Source: Amphibalanus amphitrite (taxonomy: Eukaryota; Arthropoda; Thecostraca; Balanomorpha; Balanidae). From it: 64,000 nucleotides of DNA. The position numbers were made by a program, and so were the translations under genes. The DNA lies in assembly GCF_019059575.1 (NCBI RefSeq), contig NW_024883391.1, positions 1 through 64,000 on the forward strand. Direction: 5' to 3'. This document shows, in pieces, positions 1 to 10,671 of the stretch (its first letter is position 1; each line of letters starts with the position of its first letter). Under the pieces are notes generated by a model, which searched no databases, was not told where the DNA came from, and was given only the letters and a program-made list of their open reading frames with translations.

Positions 1-897
1 GTGGTGCCCTTGTTAGGCATTGGTTCCCTGGCAGGCCTGGTGCCCTTGCTAGGCCGCTGGTGCCCCTGGCAGACCTCTGGTGCCCTTGCAGGCCGCTGGT
101 ACCCCTACGCCCGGAGAGGACTGGTGCCCCTGAAAAGTCTGAAGTGCCCCTCGGCATGGCCCGTGGTGACCCTGACCAGGCCCAAGGTGCCCCTGCGAGG
201 CCGGTGGTGCCCCTAGCAGAACCTCTGGTGCCCCTGGCAGGTCTGTGGTGCCCCTGGGTCCGGTTCTGTGCGCCCCTGGCAGACCTGTTTGACTGGTGCC
301 CCTGCTAGGTCGTTGGTGCCCCTCACAGACCTGTGGTGCCCCTGAGCCTTGACAAGCCTGAGATGCCTGGCTATGACAGGCTCGTGGTGCCCCTGATAGA
401 CCAGTGGTGCACCTGGCAGGCCTCTGGTGCCCCTGCTACCCCTGCGCCCGGAGAGGACTATGGTGCCCCTGAAAGCCTGAAGTGCCTCTCGACAGGCCCG
501 TGGTGCCCCTGGGCCTTGACAGGCCCAAGTTACCTCTGCGAGGTCGGTGGTGCTCCTGGCAGGCCTCTGGTGCCCCTGGCAGGTCTGTGGTGCCCCTGGC
601 AGGCCTGTGTTGACTGGTGCCCCTGCTAGGCCGCTGGTGCCCCTCACAGGCCTGCGGTGCCCCTGGAAGGACTGTGGTGCCCCTGCCCCTAGGGGTGCTC
701 ATGGGCCCAACAGGCCCGTTGTGCCCCTGACAGGCCTGTCGTGTATACTTGCTAGACCTGCGGTGCCCCTGCTTCCTGGCAGGCCTGCGGTGCCCCTGGC
801 GGGCCTGTGGCGCCCCTACAAGGCCGTAGGTGCCCCTGGCAGGTTTGTGGTGTCCCTGGAAGGACTTTGGTGCCCCTGACAAGCCTGAAGTGTCAAG
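1..897. repeat. GC-rich minisatellite with higher-order structure
   Basis: Degenerate tandem repeat built on a roughly 21-bp unit whose core is GGTGCCCCTGGCAGGCCTG. A higher-order block repeats with an offset of about 321-338 bp: the segment starting CCGGAGAGGACT occurs at 111 and again at 449, and GACTGGTGCCCCTGCTAGG at 291 and 612. Long open frames exist on both strands only because the unit lacks stops; the translations are monotonous (GAP, RGT, VPL repeats) and I do not treat them as genes. The array is cut by the window start. Confidence 0.85.
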
Positions 898-1066
898 GAC
901 AGACCCTTTAGACGCCAGGGTCAAGTTCGTCGGACTGACAACGATTTGCTTACCTGATAACGTTCCTGGTAAGTACTCATTACTCAGCGTCCACAACATA
1001 TATACACATAGCACATTCATATATACTTGCTTACAATTGGTAAATGTGGTTGTGGCTAAGAGTTAA

Positions 1067-2101
1067 CACGCGCACTGCAGCGGGTCTGAGCCGAACACGA
1101 ACTGCAGGGGGGGGGGGGGGGGGGGTTGAAAACAACCCCCCCTGAGATCTCGAAAACGGCGCAACGTAGCGACAAGCGGTAAACGGCGTTGGATAGGTTA
1201 AGATGAGATCGACAAGAAATACTAAGATCATTTTTGGGTCAGGTCAAAAACGAGGTCACCAGAGGTCACCGAAGACAAAATGTTACGATTTTCACAACAG
1301 GAATTTCGCGGTAGTTTTTCTTGAATAAGTTGTCTTGCACACAAGACAGAGGATCGATTCGAACGCCATCGTTCTTAGCTCGTCAAGGCGCATCGAATGA
1401 TATATAATATGACCTCGAAAGGTCAAGTTGAAAATTTGACCTCAGGTCAAGGTCATGACCTGACCGAAATAGGTCATGTTGCATATCATTCGATCCGCAT
1501 TGACGAGAAAAACACGATAAACGTCGAACGGAGTCTCTATCTCTACTCAATCTCAAGTTATTGAAGAAAAACCGCTGGTGACCTCAGGTGACCTAAGATG
1601 ACCTGGAGATCACCTTCCAAAGGTCATAAGTGATATGTTTCGGTGAAATCACCAACAGGGACCTGTAATACTATGATCCTGAGCGTATTGAAGTCATAGG
1701 ATGGCATTCAGAGTAAGTTGAAATTTCTCCCATTGACTTATAATGGGCCGGTCGCAAAAATGACCTGACCTTAGGTCATCGATATAAAAATTCCGAGATA
1801 TACAAGTTGTAGCTCGTGATGACTTTACTATTTCCTGTGGGTTTCAAGATCATATCTCAACAACTGTGGGCTTGGTGGGATTGCAAACTTCGAAATTTAC
1901 GTTTCGAGGTAGGGTCACTTGACCTGACCTGGTGACCTGACCATAGGTCACCTGGGGTCAAAATTTTTACTCAAGGTGTGCAAAAGTTGTGAGAACAGGT
2001 ATGCAAAATTTGGCGGCGCTACGCGCCGCCGTTTTCTCGCAATTTGCGAAAAACCACAGGGGGGGGGGGTTGAAAACAACCGCCCCCCTGCAGTGCGCGT
2101 G
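1067..2101. mobile_element. TTAA-flanked hairpin-ended element 1 (piggyBac-like, non-autonomous)
   Basis: A 1035-bp element bounded by TTAA at 1063-1066 and 2102-2105. Termini are inverted repeats: left CACGCGCACTGCAG, right CTGCAGTGCGCGTG. The left end is 'double': the CTGCAG tag recurs at 1102-1107 just before a G run. Hairpins lie inside both ends, 1107-1142 (G run, TTGAAAACAA, C run) and 2059-2088 (same inner arms). No coding capacity; the interior is rich in AGGTCA/TGACCT. TTAA target duplication is known for piggyBac and Kolobok; the piggyBac assignment is inference. Confidence 0.85.
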
Positions 2102-2259
2102 TTAAGATACTGACTAAAAAAAAAAGAAAAAAAAACTGAAAATGGGGGCACCACCAAAATGAAGTGGACGAAATCCGTTGAGTTTTTAATTTTGGGTATA
2201 GGTAGGGGCACCACTTCGATTCATGACCCTCCCCTTGGAGTTTTCCTGGATCCGCCCCT

Positions 2260-2432
2260 GTCACACACTCACTATACCGCATACTCTATAACACAATATC
2301 ACACACTCACGTTATCACACTCTCACTATATCACACTATCACATACTCACTTTATCACACACTATCATACACTCACTTTATCACACTCTCACTATATCAC
2401 ACACTCTTTATCACACACTCCCTTGTTCACTT
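2260..2432. repeat. TCACAC/CACTATA low-complexity tract
   Basis: Irregular tandem tract of units such as TATCACACACTCACTT. Translation gives SHTHYIT-type monotony. I see no gene in it. Confidence 0.8.
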
Positions 2433-2810
2433 GTGAACTTGTAATATCTACAAATAATGCTGATATACCTACAAAATGAATAACTACAGTTATAATGCAT
2501 CAGCATTGTGATCTTCACCCAAATGACTCACTTCACGAATAGGATCTCCCAATTCCCCATGCTTTGGAACCGCCCCTGATATAGGTATCAACTTGAAATT
2601 TTCAGGAAATGTGCTCAGTTTAGTTTTGAGATAAGTCTGAAAATTTCAGCTTCCTAGATTTAGCCGTTTTGAAGATATTCCCGAAAAACCCTGAGGGGTG
2701 GATGAAAAAACCCCCTGCCACCAGTATAGCGCCTTTTGGGGCGACTAACGGAGCGAGCGAGGGGGTGAGTCTTGCACGTGCGAAATTTCGAGGGGGTACC
2801 TCCAACTGAC

Positions 2811-3130
2811 TTGTGCACGGCACCCTACTAACCGGTCTCTAGCGATGTGCCAAATTTGAGCACAATCGGCCCAGCCATTCTCGAGATCTGGAAGCGGCAC
2901 CCTGCACGTGCGCACGTGCAAAATGGGTCCCGACTGGCTTTTGCACGGCACCCTACTAACCGGTCCCTAACTGTGTACCAAATTTGAGCGCAATCGGTCC
3001 AGCCGTTCTCGAGATCTGGAAACGACCCCTGCACGTGCGCACGTGCAGCAGCACCCCAACTCTGGCACATGGATATGCAGTGCCTAGTGGGTGCCTACCT
3101 ACTTGCCAACTTTCAGCGCAATCGGCCAAG
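2811..3130. repeat. 129-bp tandem repeat with double E-box palindromes
   Basis: Two good copies and one decayed copy. GCACGGCACCCTACTAACC begins at 2814 and again at 2943, a period of 129 bp. Each good copy contains the 18-bp perfect palindrome TGCACGTGCGCACGTGCA (2903-2920 and 3030-3047), which holds two CACGTG E-boxes. Related sequence recurs at 20,190-20,440, so the family is dispersed. No protein is supported. Confidence 0.8.
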
Positions 3131-3326
3131 TAGTTACCGAAATATTGCAACAATTGCAAAACTGACACCTCTTCGTTTTGCACGTGGCACGTGCATAAGG
3201 GGTCACTCACATGCATCGGGAATAGTCCAATACTTGGTAGAAGGAATGAAGCTACCCTATAAAAATTACCGCGTGTAAATCGGTCAAGTGGTTGCTGAGA
3301 TATAAGCCTCGCAAAAGCGTCCGCAC

Positions 3327-3363
3327 GGCCGGCCGGCCGGCCGGCCGGCCGGCCGGCCGGCCG
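3327..3363. repeat. (GGCC)n tetranucleotide microsatellite
   Basis: Uninterrupted alternating GGCC for 37 bp, self-complementary and able to extrude a cruciform. Confidence 0.97.
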
Positions 3364-4074
3364 CTCATACTCAGAAATTTCCGTTATTCTACGTAAGACT
3401 CCGCTCGCTTCGCTCGCTCCGTAACTAATAGAGATAAGCGCCGTGGAATGGATATGGCGTCAGTGGGCATTGGCTAAAGGTAAGGTGAGGGAAACGGCCA
3501 TTACGTGCAAAATGGTTTTCATGCATTTCAGTCCATCGTATATTGACGGGATCACAGTTGCTTATTTCGTAAAGTTCGGTAGTTTGTTCGTTTTGCAGCA
3601 ACGTGAATTTTACGCCCTAAGAAATTGCAACCTCTATAGAAGTGGCCAGTGGGTGAATTTCTTGGAATGGGAGAGCATACTTTGAATCAATTGTGTGCTT
3701 CCGTTTGTTTTGGACTGTATTTTACCACATCCATTGCTGAGTGTTGGTATCTCTATAAATATCACCGTGAAAAAAACACTCCCTTTATAAGATCGGGCAA
3801 GTGTAGTCGCGCCCCGCGAGGTCGGTTTCACCGCTCGGTTGCTATACTGGCCGAGGAAATCGGTCCTCGCCTGAGGGCAGGATGGAGGTCATGGAGGGAG
3901 CGCGGGGTCAGCCAGGCATCACCTGGTGCCGAGCGGCTGCCCCTCTTTCCCCTCCCTTCCCCTCTCTGACCCTCCCTACCTCGGTGGCGGATTTCGCCAA
4001 TTTACCGTTTCGCCTACCGTGGGAGAGCTAAAGCAGGGGACATAGTTTTCAGACATACCGTACATCTGGTCGTC
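3364..4074. other. Unassigned intergenic stretch
   Basis: No convincing coding region, RNA gene or bounded element. A short GCTCGCTTCGCTCGCTCCG tract at 3402-3421 mirrors ACGGAGCGAGCGAG at 2750-2763, so the 2.7-3.4 kb region may be a decayed element with inverted ends. From about 4,075 the sequence joins the 4.65-kb tandem unit. Confidence 0.5.
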
Positions 4075-4503
4075 ATCAGCGCGGTCGGTTGTTTGCCGGC
4101 CGCGGGGCGCGGGCAGAATGTGCCCGCCTCGGGAGCCGACTCCTCGGGGTCTGACTCCACTCGCCCGCGGCGTCGATAGGGTGGAAGTCTTGTCGTCCTG
4201 CGCATGGGGAGGGGAGGGAGCATTAGTTAGATCGGAACAGTAAACAGGTATGGTACATCAACAGCGAAAAAGCACGCTCACGGTACACTACACAGCTATC
4301 CGGCCTCGGCACAATAGAGCTATGCTGGGCGGCTGTATGCCCTCCCCCCCCCCCCGCCGCACCCACACAATCATAATTACACACAAAAACAACAGCTAAA
4401 TTAATTACCCACACAATAATTACACCTCGATAGAAGACCAGTGTGCGAAGCTGAATCGGACTTGAGATGTTTTCTGTGCAGGAACATTATATTAAATATT
4501 TCG

Positions 4504-4860
4504 ATAACCCGCGCCGTGCTGGTGGCCTGCGTTTTCCGTGTCGTGCTGGGGGGGGGGGGGCGTTTTCACGCCCCCCTCTAACTCGGCCTCTGGGCCACGT
4601 GGCGACGCGCGGTAAGCGGCAATCGAAAGAGCGTCAAAATTAATGACGGAAACGTTTCGGTCATTATTTAGGTCAGGGTCATAGGAAGGTTAGGTAGCCA
4701 GGTCATCAAATGTCGAATTTAGTCCATTCTAATACTTTTGAAAACTGTCAACGGCTAACTCGAAAATCAAAAGAGCTACAGCGCCGCGGAAAAGCGCATT
4801 CGATAGCCCTTTTACAGAGCTTTTGAATATTGTTCTCAGATTTAACCCGTAAACAGAACA
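4504..4860. mobile_element. Fossil half of a hairpin-ended TTAA element within the unit
   Basis: Starts ATAACCCGCGCCGTGCTGG, with TTAA decayed to ATAA, then repeats the GTGCTGG tag before a G run, the inner arms CGT-TTTC-ACG and a C run (about 4,549-4,577). This is the 'double' end of the family. The opposite end is missing; recognisable element interior stops near 4,860. The same truncated half is present in copies B (14,436 onward) and D (35,268 onward), so the truncation predates unit duplication. Confidence 0.7.
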
Positions 4861-5199
4861 TTTGCCGCCGCTGTACTGGCTGCCCCCGTCCCATGGACAT
4901 CCTGGCTCCACCCCCGCTGCTCACGTACTTCTGTCCTACGTACTTTAGCGATGCGTAGGTACTTTATCGTTCGTGTTGCCAAAACCTGCTGTTTCACCGC
5001 TGAGAGTCGATACGGTGCTGCCACCTACCGCCAAGTCGTCAGAACCTGCCGAGTTTCATACTGCATAGTCTGTAGGTGGTAGGTGGTGCTGCCACCTACC
5101 GCCGCTTTGTCAGAACTCACCGGGTACTTTGCTGCCGGCTCTGTACGGTGCTGCCACCTAGGTGACGGGCATTTGGATCGTACGCTTCAGTGATTCGCG

Positions 5200-5345
5200 G
5201 ACTTTAGTACGCATCGCAAAAGTACGTTACGTAGGACAAAAGTACGTACGCAAATGTTCGTACGCAAAAGTACGTATGCAAGAGTACGTAAAGTATAAAG
5301 TACGTAAGACAAAATACCGCAGACAAATATTCGTACGCAACAGTA
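5200..5345. repeat. GTACG-rich degenerate tandem repeat (copy A)
   Basis: Irregular repeat of GTACGCAAAAGTACGTA-like units, with many TACGTA and GTAC palindromes. Homologous blocks lie at 20,985-21,175 and 38,075-38,268, in the same place within the tandem unit. It is followed by a fossil TTAA-family terminus, CCCCTCGGCCGGCGCG to CCGGCGAGGGG, at about 5,350-5,400. Confidence 0.75.
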
Positions 5346-5457
5346 CGTATCCCCCCTCGGCCGGCGCGTGTTTAGAAAACCAATCGGTCCGGCGAGGGGT
5401 GTCAGTTTTGGAACCAGAGAACCACTTTCAGTGGATCCGAGCGGCGCTGGGATTTAA

Positions 5458-6391
5458 CCCGCGAGTTGCTGGGGGGGGGGGGGGGCGTTAAACGCCCCCA
5501 CTTTTTTCGCCGGGCCATAGCATAAAAACGGCGCGCCGCAGGCGCGCTAAATCTTGAGTACCTGTAGGGAATTGATTGAAGTTTATTGTGACAAAGTTTC
5601 AAAAAAATCGGTCGGAAAATTTTTGAGATATCGAGGTTTAAGTGACGGCATGATTTCTGAGTTTTCGGCCAAAAACGGCATATGTTCAAAAAATCATATA
5701 AAATCAGAGAATAGACATACAGACATGCCGTAAACGCCATTAGACTGCCAATACCATGAACAATCAAATGGCTATCTTCGATTATTGATTATCGTTCCGC
5801 ATTTTCCAAAATCGTGAACTGAATCTTGGCAATTTCTCGTGACTACTTCACGACCATGATAGATGCATTTCTTAAATTGAACTTTTTGAGCCAAACACGT
5901 ACACATATGATAAAATGAATGTCACCATCGTGTTCTGCGCCCCAAATTACACATAAAACATGTGTCCAGGCTGCGAATATCAGTTTTGATTTTCAGGGAT
6001 ACATATGTGCCTACCCGGTTGACCTGACCTTAACCCTGACCTATGCTTGACTGACCCCTACATGGAGCTGACACTCTCGTAGACCTTATATGATGGATTT
6101 TGCGCCGTTTTGACAGAGTTTATGATGAGAGGCGCCCATTGCGAAGTCCTGATGTGAGATGTCCATGCTACTGAAAGCCCGATTTCAGGTGTTTGACATG
6201 ACCTTGACCCGACCTGTGACCTCAAAATTCAACTTTAAAGTACTCATCTGAAGCGTCTCGTCGCGTTCTTTCGTTTGCCGCCTCGTGCGTTTCGCTGCAC
6301 CTATTGGTTCTCGAGTTATCGGCTGGGGGCGTTAAACGCCCCCCCCCCCCCAGCAAACGGTGGGTGGCGAAATACCCCAGCAACTGCCGGG
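5458..6391. mobile_element. TTAA-flanked hairpin-ended element 2
   Basis: A 934-bp element between TTAA at 5454-5457 and 6392-6395. The empty site survives in copy B near 21,282 as GGGATTTAATTCTCGC, which matches the joined flanks. Left end is 'single' (CCCGCGAGTTGCTGGGG); right end is 'double', with the GCTGGGG tag twice on the complementary strand. Hairpins at 5471-5499 and 6325-6351 share the inner arms CGT-TAA-ACG. The interior has TGACCT repeats and no open frame worth reporting. Confidence 0.9.
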
Positions 6392-6491
6392 TTAATTCTC
6401 GCTAAACTGGTGTTTGGCCACACTGTGCGTCGTTGGGATTTAATTCTCGCTAAACTGGTGTTGGGCCACACTGTGCGGCGGAGCGGCTCAC

Positions 6492-6650
6492 CCGGGACCC
6501 GGCGGCCCCGTGACGCCGGCGCCGATCATGTGCAGGTGCAGCGGGCCGTCACTGAGCCGGGCGGCCGGCCTCCGGTGATGATGTCGCCGCTGATGGGAGA
6601 CGGCAGCGGGTCGTACACGAGCACAAACTCGCCTGCAGCGGACCGATCGC
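6492..6650 (-). pseudogene. Exon-like segment P, copy A
   Basis: On the minus strand a 159-bp segment lies between an acceptor-like CTGTTAACCAG and a donor GTGAGC. One frame includes EFVLVYDPLPSPISGD before a stop; another remains open through DGPLHLHMIGAGVTG. I do not recognise the protein. The equivalent segment in copy B is 162 bp, an indel of exactly one codon (GPPGPG versus GPPPGPG), which hints at past coding constraint. The two attractive stretches lie in different frames, so it is probably a decayed exon. It sits upstream (on +) of Q, R and S, all readable on the minus strand. Confidence 0.4.
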
Positions 6651-7019
6651 CTGGTTAACAGAGGCACAGAGCGGTCAATTACTAGCGCTATACGGAGATA
6701 CACCACAGCAGCGGGCGGTACATGGGGGGGGGGGGGGGACGACACCAAACCGGCGAAGCAGACACGCGACACAGGTGCACGACAGGATATGTACATAGAG
6801 GGCATGACCATAAAAGTGAGCGTCTGCGTGGAGGCTAGCTCAAGGCAAGGGCTGACAGCCTTTTCTAAATTAATTCAGTAGGGCGCCCAGGTTTCAAAGG
6901 TTTATAGTACAAACGGTCGAACATCAATTCTAGGCATGGGTGACAGGTGTCAATGATCTAGCCAAGACCGTCTTTCACTGCCCCTTTAGTCGCTATGCTA
7001 TCCTCCAGTGACCGAATAC

Positions 7020-7149
7020 CCTGTCTGCAGGCCCAGTCGTCGGGCGGCGGCTGATCCCGAGGCGGGAACTGGTGGTGCGCTCCTGCCGGCTCCGCGTCTG
7101 CAGAGCTCAGCCGGCGCCGGCCGGGGTTCGACTCGGCCGGGGGCGGTAC
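7020..7149 (-). pseudogene. Exon-like segment Q, copy A
   Basis: Minus-strand segment following a pyrimidine/C-rich tract and acceptor GTCTGGCAG, open in the frame VPPPAESNPG...DDWACRQ. The candidate donor GTATTC is weak. Copy B (21,873-22,002) has the same length and only a few amino-acid changes. The poly-C tract before the acceptor varies in length between copies. I do not recognise the protein; proline-rich, low-complexity translation limits confidence. Confidence 0.35.
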
Positions 7150-7253
7150 CTGCCAGACGGGGGGGGGGGGGGGTGTCAAGACACCGGACAACCATCCGGG
7201 TGCAGGGGTAACATAGTCAACATGGGCCATGTCATCTAACCATGCTACTCAGC

Positions 7254-8669
7254 CAGGGGCGGCGCCACGGGTTTTCGATAGGGGGGGACGGGGACCTGCC
7301 TGACCGAAAATTCCAAAAGTAGGTAGATACTGATCGTGTATGCAAAAAAAAAACGAGGCACGTAACGCCGCGAAACTTGGTAAAGCCCAAAACACATCGA
7401 ATGGTGCATCCCGTTTCCAAACTTATCCTAGGACACCTAAGATCGATCACCTTTTCAAGCATCCTTGCCTCTAAATCAAAATTTGCAGTCTTGCCAACTC
7501 AAAGCTGGTTTCCTACAAGCTGCGAATTACTTAGGTATGATGAGTAGCAGTGCCAACCATTCTTACGTTTCGTACTTTCAAATTTTCAATCTTACGTCTG
7601 GTCAGCTTCATGGCTTCACCATCATATAGTCATGGAGGAAAAGTGGGAATGTCTTCTGCTCTGACAAGTGCGCCAAAACTGCAATATAATTTCAGAATCA
7701 TGACATCACCACCACCACCTGATCCATATGCAACGGGCAGGGTGCAGCTAATGGCTAGCCGTCAGTGGTCATGTCATCGGTGGTCACTCAAAAGGTCATG
7801 CTAGGTCATGGAAGGTCACCAGCCATTATTTGATCACACTTTCTGATGGATTTTACTTACCAAGAGCTTCGCGGGAAAAACGAGCGCATGCATCGTTGAA
7901 AAAAAAATGAGTGAAAGGGTCTCAGGTCCGGCGACCTCTGCAGGTGAAATGCCCCAGGGTAGGATTCCGATTTTCACAGCCGCTGACGTAAGAAGGGGAG
8001 TGGGGGGTTGGCTCGATTAGACTCCCAGCCGTTCGGCCGCCGACCGAACTTAGTTTTGCAGAAAAAAAACGAGTGCTATCGAACCCCTTGACGAGAGGGA
8101 GCCGATGCTACCCAATTATAAGGTCTTGGGCTACTGCGTGCTTTTTTTGGTCCTGCCTGTGATCTATCCGAACACTTCTCCCCACAAGTGCTGGGGTTAA
8201 ATGGCATAGATTTCAAATGGTTCCTGTGGTAGAACTGCCATGCTTGAATTCGACTAATTAGGAATGGAAAATATCCATATAGTAGCGGAAATCTATGGAA
8301 TTTCAGTAAACTTGGTTTTGTCGGCAATGGGGTCTGGCAGTGGGGTGGGGAGGTAATAACCCTGCCTGGCGCCCCAAAAAGGGGGGGGGGGCACGATCCC
8401 CGAGGCCCTGCCGATCACCTTATAACTACAGGCATCACAGCTCCACACCTTTTGCAGATGGCCAGGACCTCCTGCGATACATCACAACAGCAATCTTTAT
8501 TCAGAACCTGCCTTGATTAACCAACGATGCATTAAATGCGACGGATAACTCTACAATGCATTATTATCAATTATTGAACGGGCCTCGCCGATAGGGGGGT
8601 ACTGTACCCCCCTAACTTTCGATAGCGGGGGACCTGTCCCCCCCGTCCCCCCCGGTGGCGCCGCCCATG
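7254..8669. mobile_element. hAT-like non-autonomous element 1
   Basis: Ends CAGGGGCGGCGCCA and TGGCGCCGCCCATG form an inverted repeat, flanked by the 8-bp direct repeat TACTCAGC at 7246-7253 and 8670-8677. Copy B keeps the empty site (CACTCAGC near 22,096). Eight-base duplications and CA...TG ends are typical of hAT elements. The 1416-bp body has no transposase-like frame; it contains G-runs near 8,380 and AGGTCA-like motifs around 7,760-7,820. Confidence 0.85.
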
Positions 8670-8787
8670 TACTCAGCCACCAGCATTCCGGACATCCAGA
8701 AGCAGCCGCCGCAGTCCACAGAGCCGCACCATGTGGCGCGTGTCTACTGGTACCCCGAGGAGCGCGGCCGGCCGCTGCGGTCCTCAC

Positions 8788-8959
8788 CTGGTCCACCATC
8801 AGCTCGGTGAGCACCCCCCCCCTCGGAGCACGTGGTGGTGGGCGCGCCCTCCGAGACGGGCCGCCGCCGGCGGACGACGAGCCGCTCCCGCATGGTTCGT
8901 CGGAAGGTCATGTCAGGCTCAAAAGAAACGACATATACCATTCGAAACCTGACGGTGAG
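8788..8959 (-). pseudogene. Exon-like segment R, copy A
   Basis: Minus-strand segment between acceptor-like TCTGGAATCAG and donor GTGAGG. It reads FEPDMTFRRTMRERLV followed by an arginine-rich stretch and VSEGAPTTTCSEG. Copy B (22,214-22,382) differs by a 3-bp indel overall and reads SEGDVFTESDGG where copy A has SEGGGAHRADGG. A plus-strand frame (ARVYWYPEERGRPLRSS) is also open across part of it, so strand is not certain. Product unrecognised. Confidence 0.4.
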
Positions 8960-9103
8960 CTGATTCCAGAAACATAATTTTTATCAAAATCGATCGATGG
9001 CCTCTTTGAAAAATTACGCTTGTGTAAAAACGTTATTTCTTTATTTGACAGGCTGTCCCAGGATTTCTTCAAATCATAGGCATATTTTCTCCCGCAGCCA
9101 ACA

Positions 9104-10232
9104 ATAAGGCGCAATCACACAACTCAGTCTCACGATGGACCAAAGTCGGCCACACAGACGCGTGAAATGGCCCTTATCAACTCGCAGACCCGGTGCTCTC
9201 GGCCTGTCTGACCGGCCACGGAGGAAACGTCAGAGTCTCGCGCTGCTAAACAAGTGTCACATTTGTTTGTTTAACGATCCATCCATACCGCTATCAAAGC
9301 TATTCAGGATACCTGCGAAGAAAGTTCAGTGTTCTGCTGGATTTACAATATTCCTTGATTTACATTTTCATACACATGTTTTGCTCCATCTAGCTGCGCT
9401 CATTTCCCGCGCAGGGAAAGTTAGCGGGGTTTCACTGTCAGAGACTGTACCAGCGACAGCTGTTCGGCCTTGCGACCGGTCAAAAGTTACCTTGCCTCAC
9501 CGGGCGCTACCCTCACTCCAGTCCAGTTGAGGCCCAATTTCACACAACAGTTGTGAAAGCCAATGCGTCTGTGGATATGCTGTACAACCGGACACCGTTA
9601 GTTCAAATCGTCACTAGGTGGCAGCAGCGTCAAACGCCTGAAGAAATACTGTACCGCCATACACAGACTGTAGTTTCAACCTCGCCACTAGATGGCAGAG
9701 GCGTCAAACGCCTGTGTATAGGTATGCTGTGCCGCCGGACACGGGTAGTTCAAATCGTTCCACTAGGTGGCAGCAGCGTCAGGCGCCTGTGGATATGCTG
9801 TGCCGCCACGCTCGCAGAATCAAAGCCACTCTTACCATGCACCGCCATAGGGTTAATGGTCAAATTCTGAAACTATTGCAATCCTATACAAAACGAAACA
9901 CATGGCGGCCAACTTTCCTTGTCTGGGCATAATATATCTAGCTGAATTGAATAAAGTAGACATAAACAAATGCATATTAATACCTGAAATGAAGATGACA
10001 GAACAATAAATCTTCTTCTCAGGTATCTCGAATAACTCCAGTACCGACTTGAATCGTTAAACTGACAAATGTGACGCCCGTTTAGTAACGATAGCCGAAC
10101 GTTCCTTCCGTGGCCGGTCAGGCGGGCCGAGAGTGTCGGGTCTGCGAGTCGATAAGGGCCATTTCACGCGTCTGTGTGGCTGACTTTGGTCCATCGTGAG
10201 ACCGAGTTGTGTGACTGCGCCTTATTGTCGCG
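9104..10232. repeat. Long inverted repeat inside the tandem unit (copy A)
   Basis: Arms about 9,104-9,400 and 9,930-10,232 are inverted copies. The outer 125 bp match closely (AAGGCGCAATCACACAACTC on the left versus its complement on the right); inner parts match with divergence around ACATTTGT and CAGGATACCTGCGAAGAA. The 530-bp loop carries the CTCF-like minisatellite. The same arrangement is in copy B (about 22,530-24,610, interrupted by a mariner); copies C and D keep only the right half. Confidence 0.75.
9560..9800. repeat. Minisatellite with CTCF-like motif in each unit (copy A)
   Basis: About 70-bp units of the form TATGCTGTGCCGCCGGACAC...CACTAGGTGGCAGCAGCGTC...CGCCTG. Each holds a match to the CTCF core CCASYAGRKGGC: CCACTAGATGGCAG near 9,685 and CCACTAGGTGGCAG near 9,758, with a near-match at 9,613. 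Counterparts: 22,985-23,137 plus 24,100-24,190 (split by a mariner), 33,170-33,330 and 40,245-40,770. Confidence 0.75.
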
Positions 10233-10303
10233 GGACGAGCGGCCGCGGCACGACGTCTGCGGGGTGGAGGAGCCTTGGCCACATTTCCCGGCGGCTTTCT
10301 CAC

Positions 10304-10424
10304 CTTGAGCGCGTCGGCCTCGTCGGTTTGGCTGACGCTCGCGCTGCAGGCCGCGGCCTGCAGTGAGGTGAGCCGGCGCTGCAGGGCGGCGCGCTGCGCC
10401 TCGCAGTTCTCGTGCTGCTCCATC
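10304..10424 (-). pseudogene. Exon-like segment S, copy A
   Basis: A 121-bp minus-strand segment with textbook borders: acceptor CCCCCTCTCCACAG before GATGGAGCAG and donor AAG|GTGAGA. It reads MEQHENCEAQRAALQRRL then TSLQAAACSASVSQTDEAD, a plausible short amphipathic/coiled-coil segment. The same exon occurs at 24,683-24,803 and 34,153-34,273 (both 121 bp, frame kept) and at 52,950-53,072 (2-bp longer, frameshifted). The phases are split codon at the 5' side and complete codon at the 3' side. I do not recognise the protein. It is the best-supported coding relic in the unit; whether it is transcribed cannot be judged from sequence. Confidence 0.55.
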
Positions 10425-10442
10425 CTGTGGAGAGGGGGGGAT

Positions 10443-10665
10443 TGAGATGTTACCGGGAGTCGTATGGGATGGAGATGTTACCGGGAGTCGTATGGGGTGG
10501 AGATGTTACCGGAAGTCGTGTGGGGGTGGAGATATTACCGGGAGTCGTGTGGGGTGGAGATATTACCGGGAGTCGTGTGGGGTGGAGATATTACCGGGAG
10601 TCGTGTGGGGTGGAGATATTTCCGGGAATGGAGACGGAATGCAGAATGGAGATGAAGATGTTACA
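10443..10665. repeat. 28-29 bp VNTR next to exon S (copy A, about 7 units)
   Basis: Tandem GAGATGTTACCGGGAGTCGT followed by GTGGGGTG. Copy number differs between the unit copies: about 7 here, 4 at 24,828, 4 at 34,295 and 6 at 53,088. In minus orientation it lies just upstream of the exon S acceptor. Confidence 0.9.
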
Positions 10666-10671
10666 GGTTAA

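Noticed and set aside
1-1020. Collagen-like or low-complexity protein frames on both strands
   Set aside because: By-product of a stop-free GC-rich minisatellite; frames are open on several phases at once.
9590-9790. tRNA-like B box (GTTCAAATC) in the minisatellite
   Set aside because: No A box or cloverleaf at the right distance; the word recurs with the 70-bp unit.
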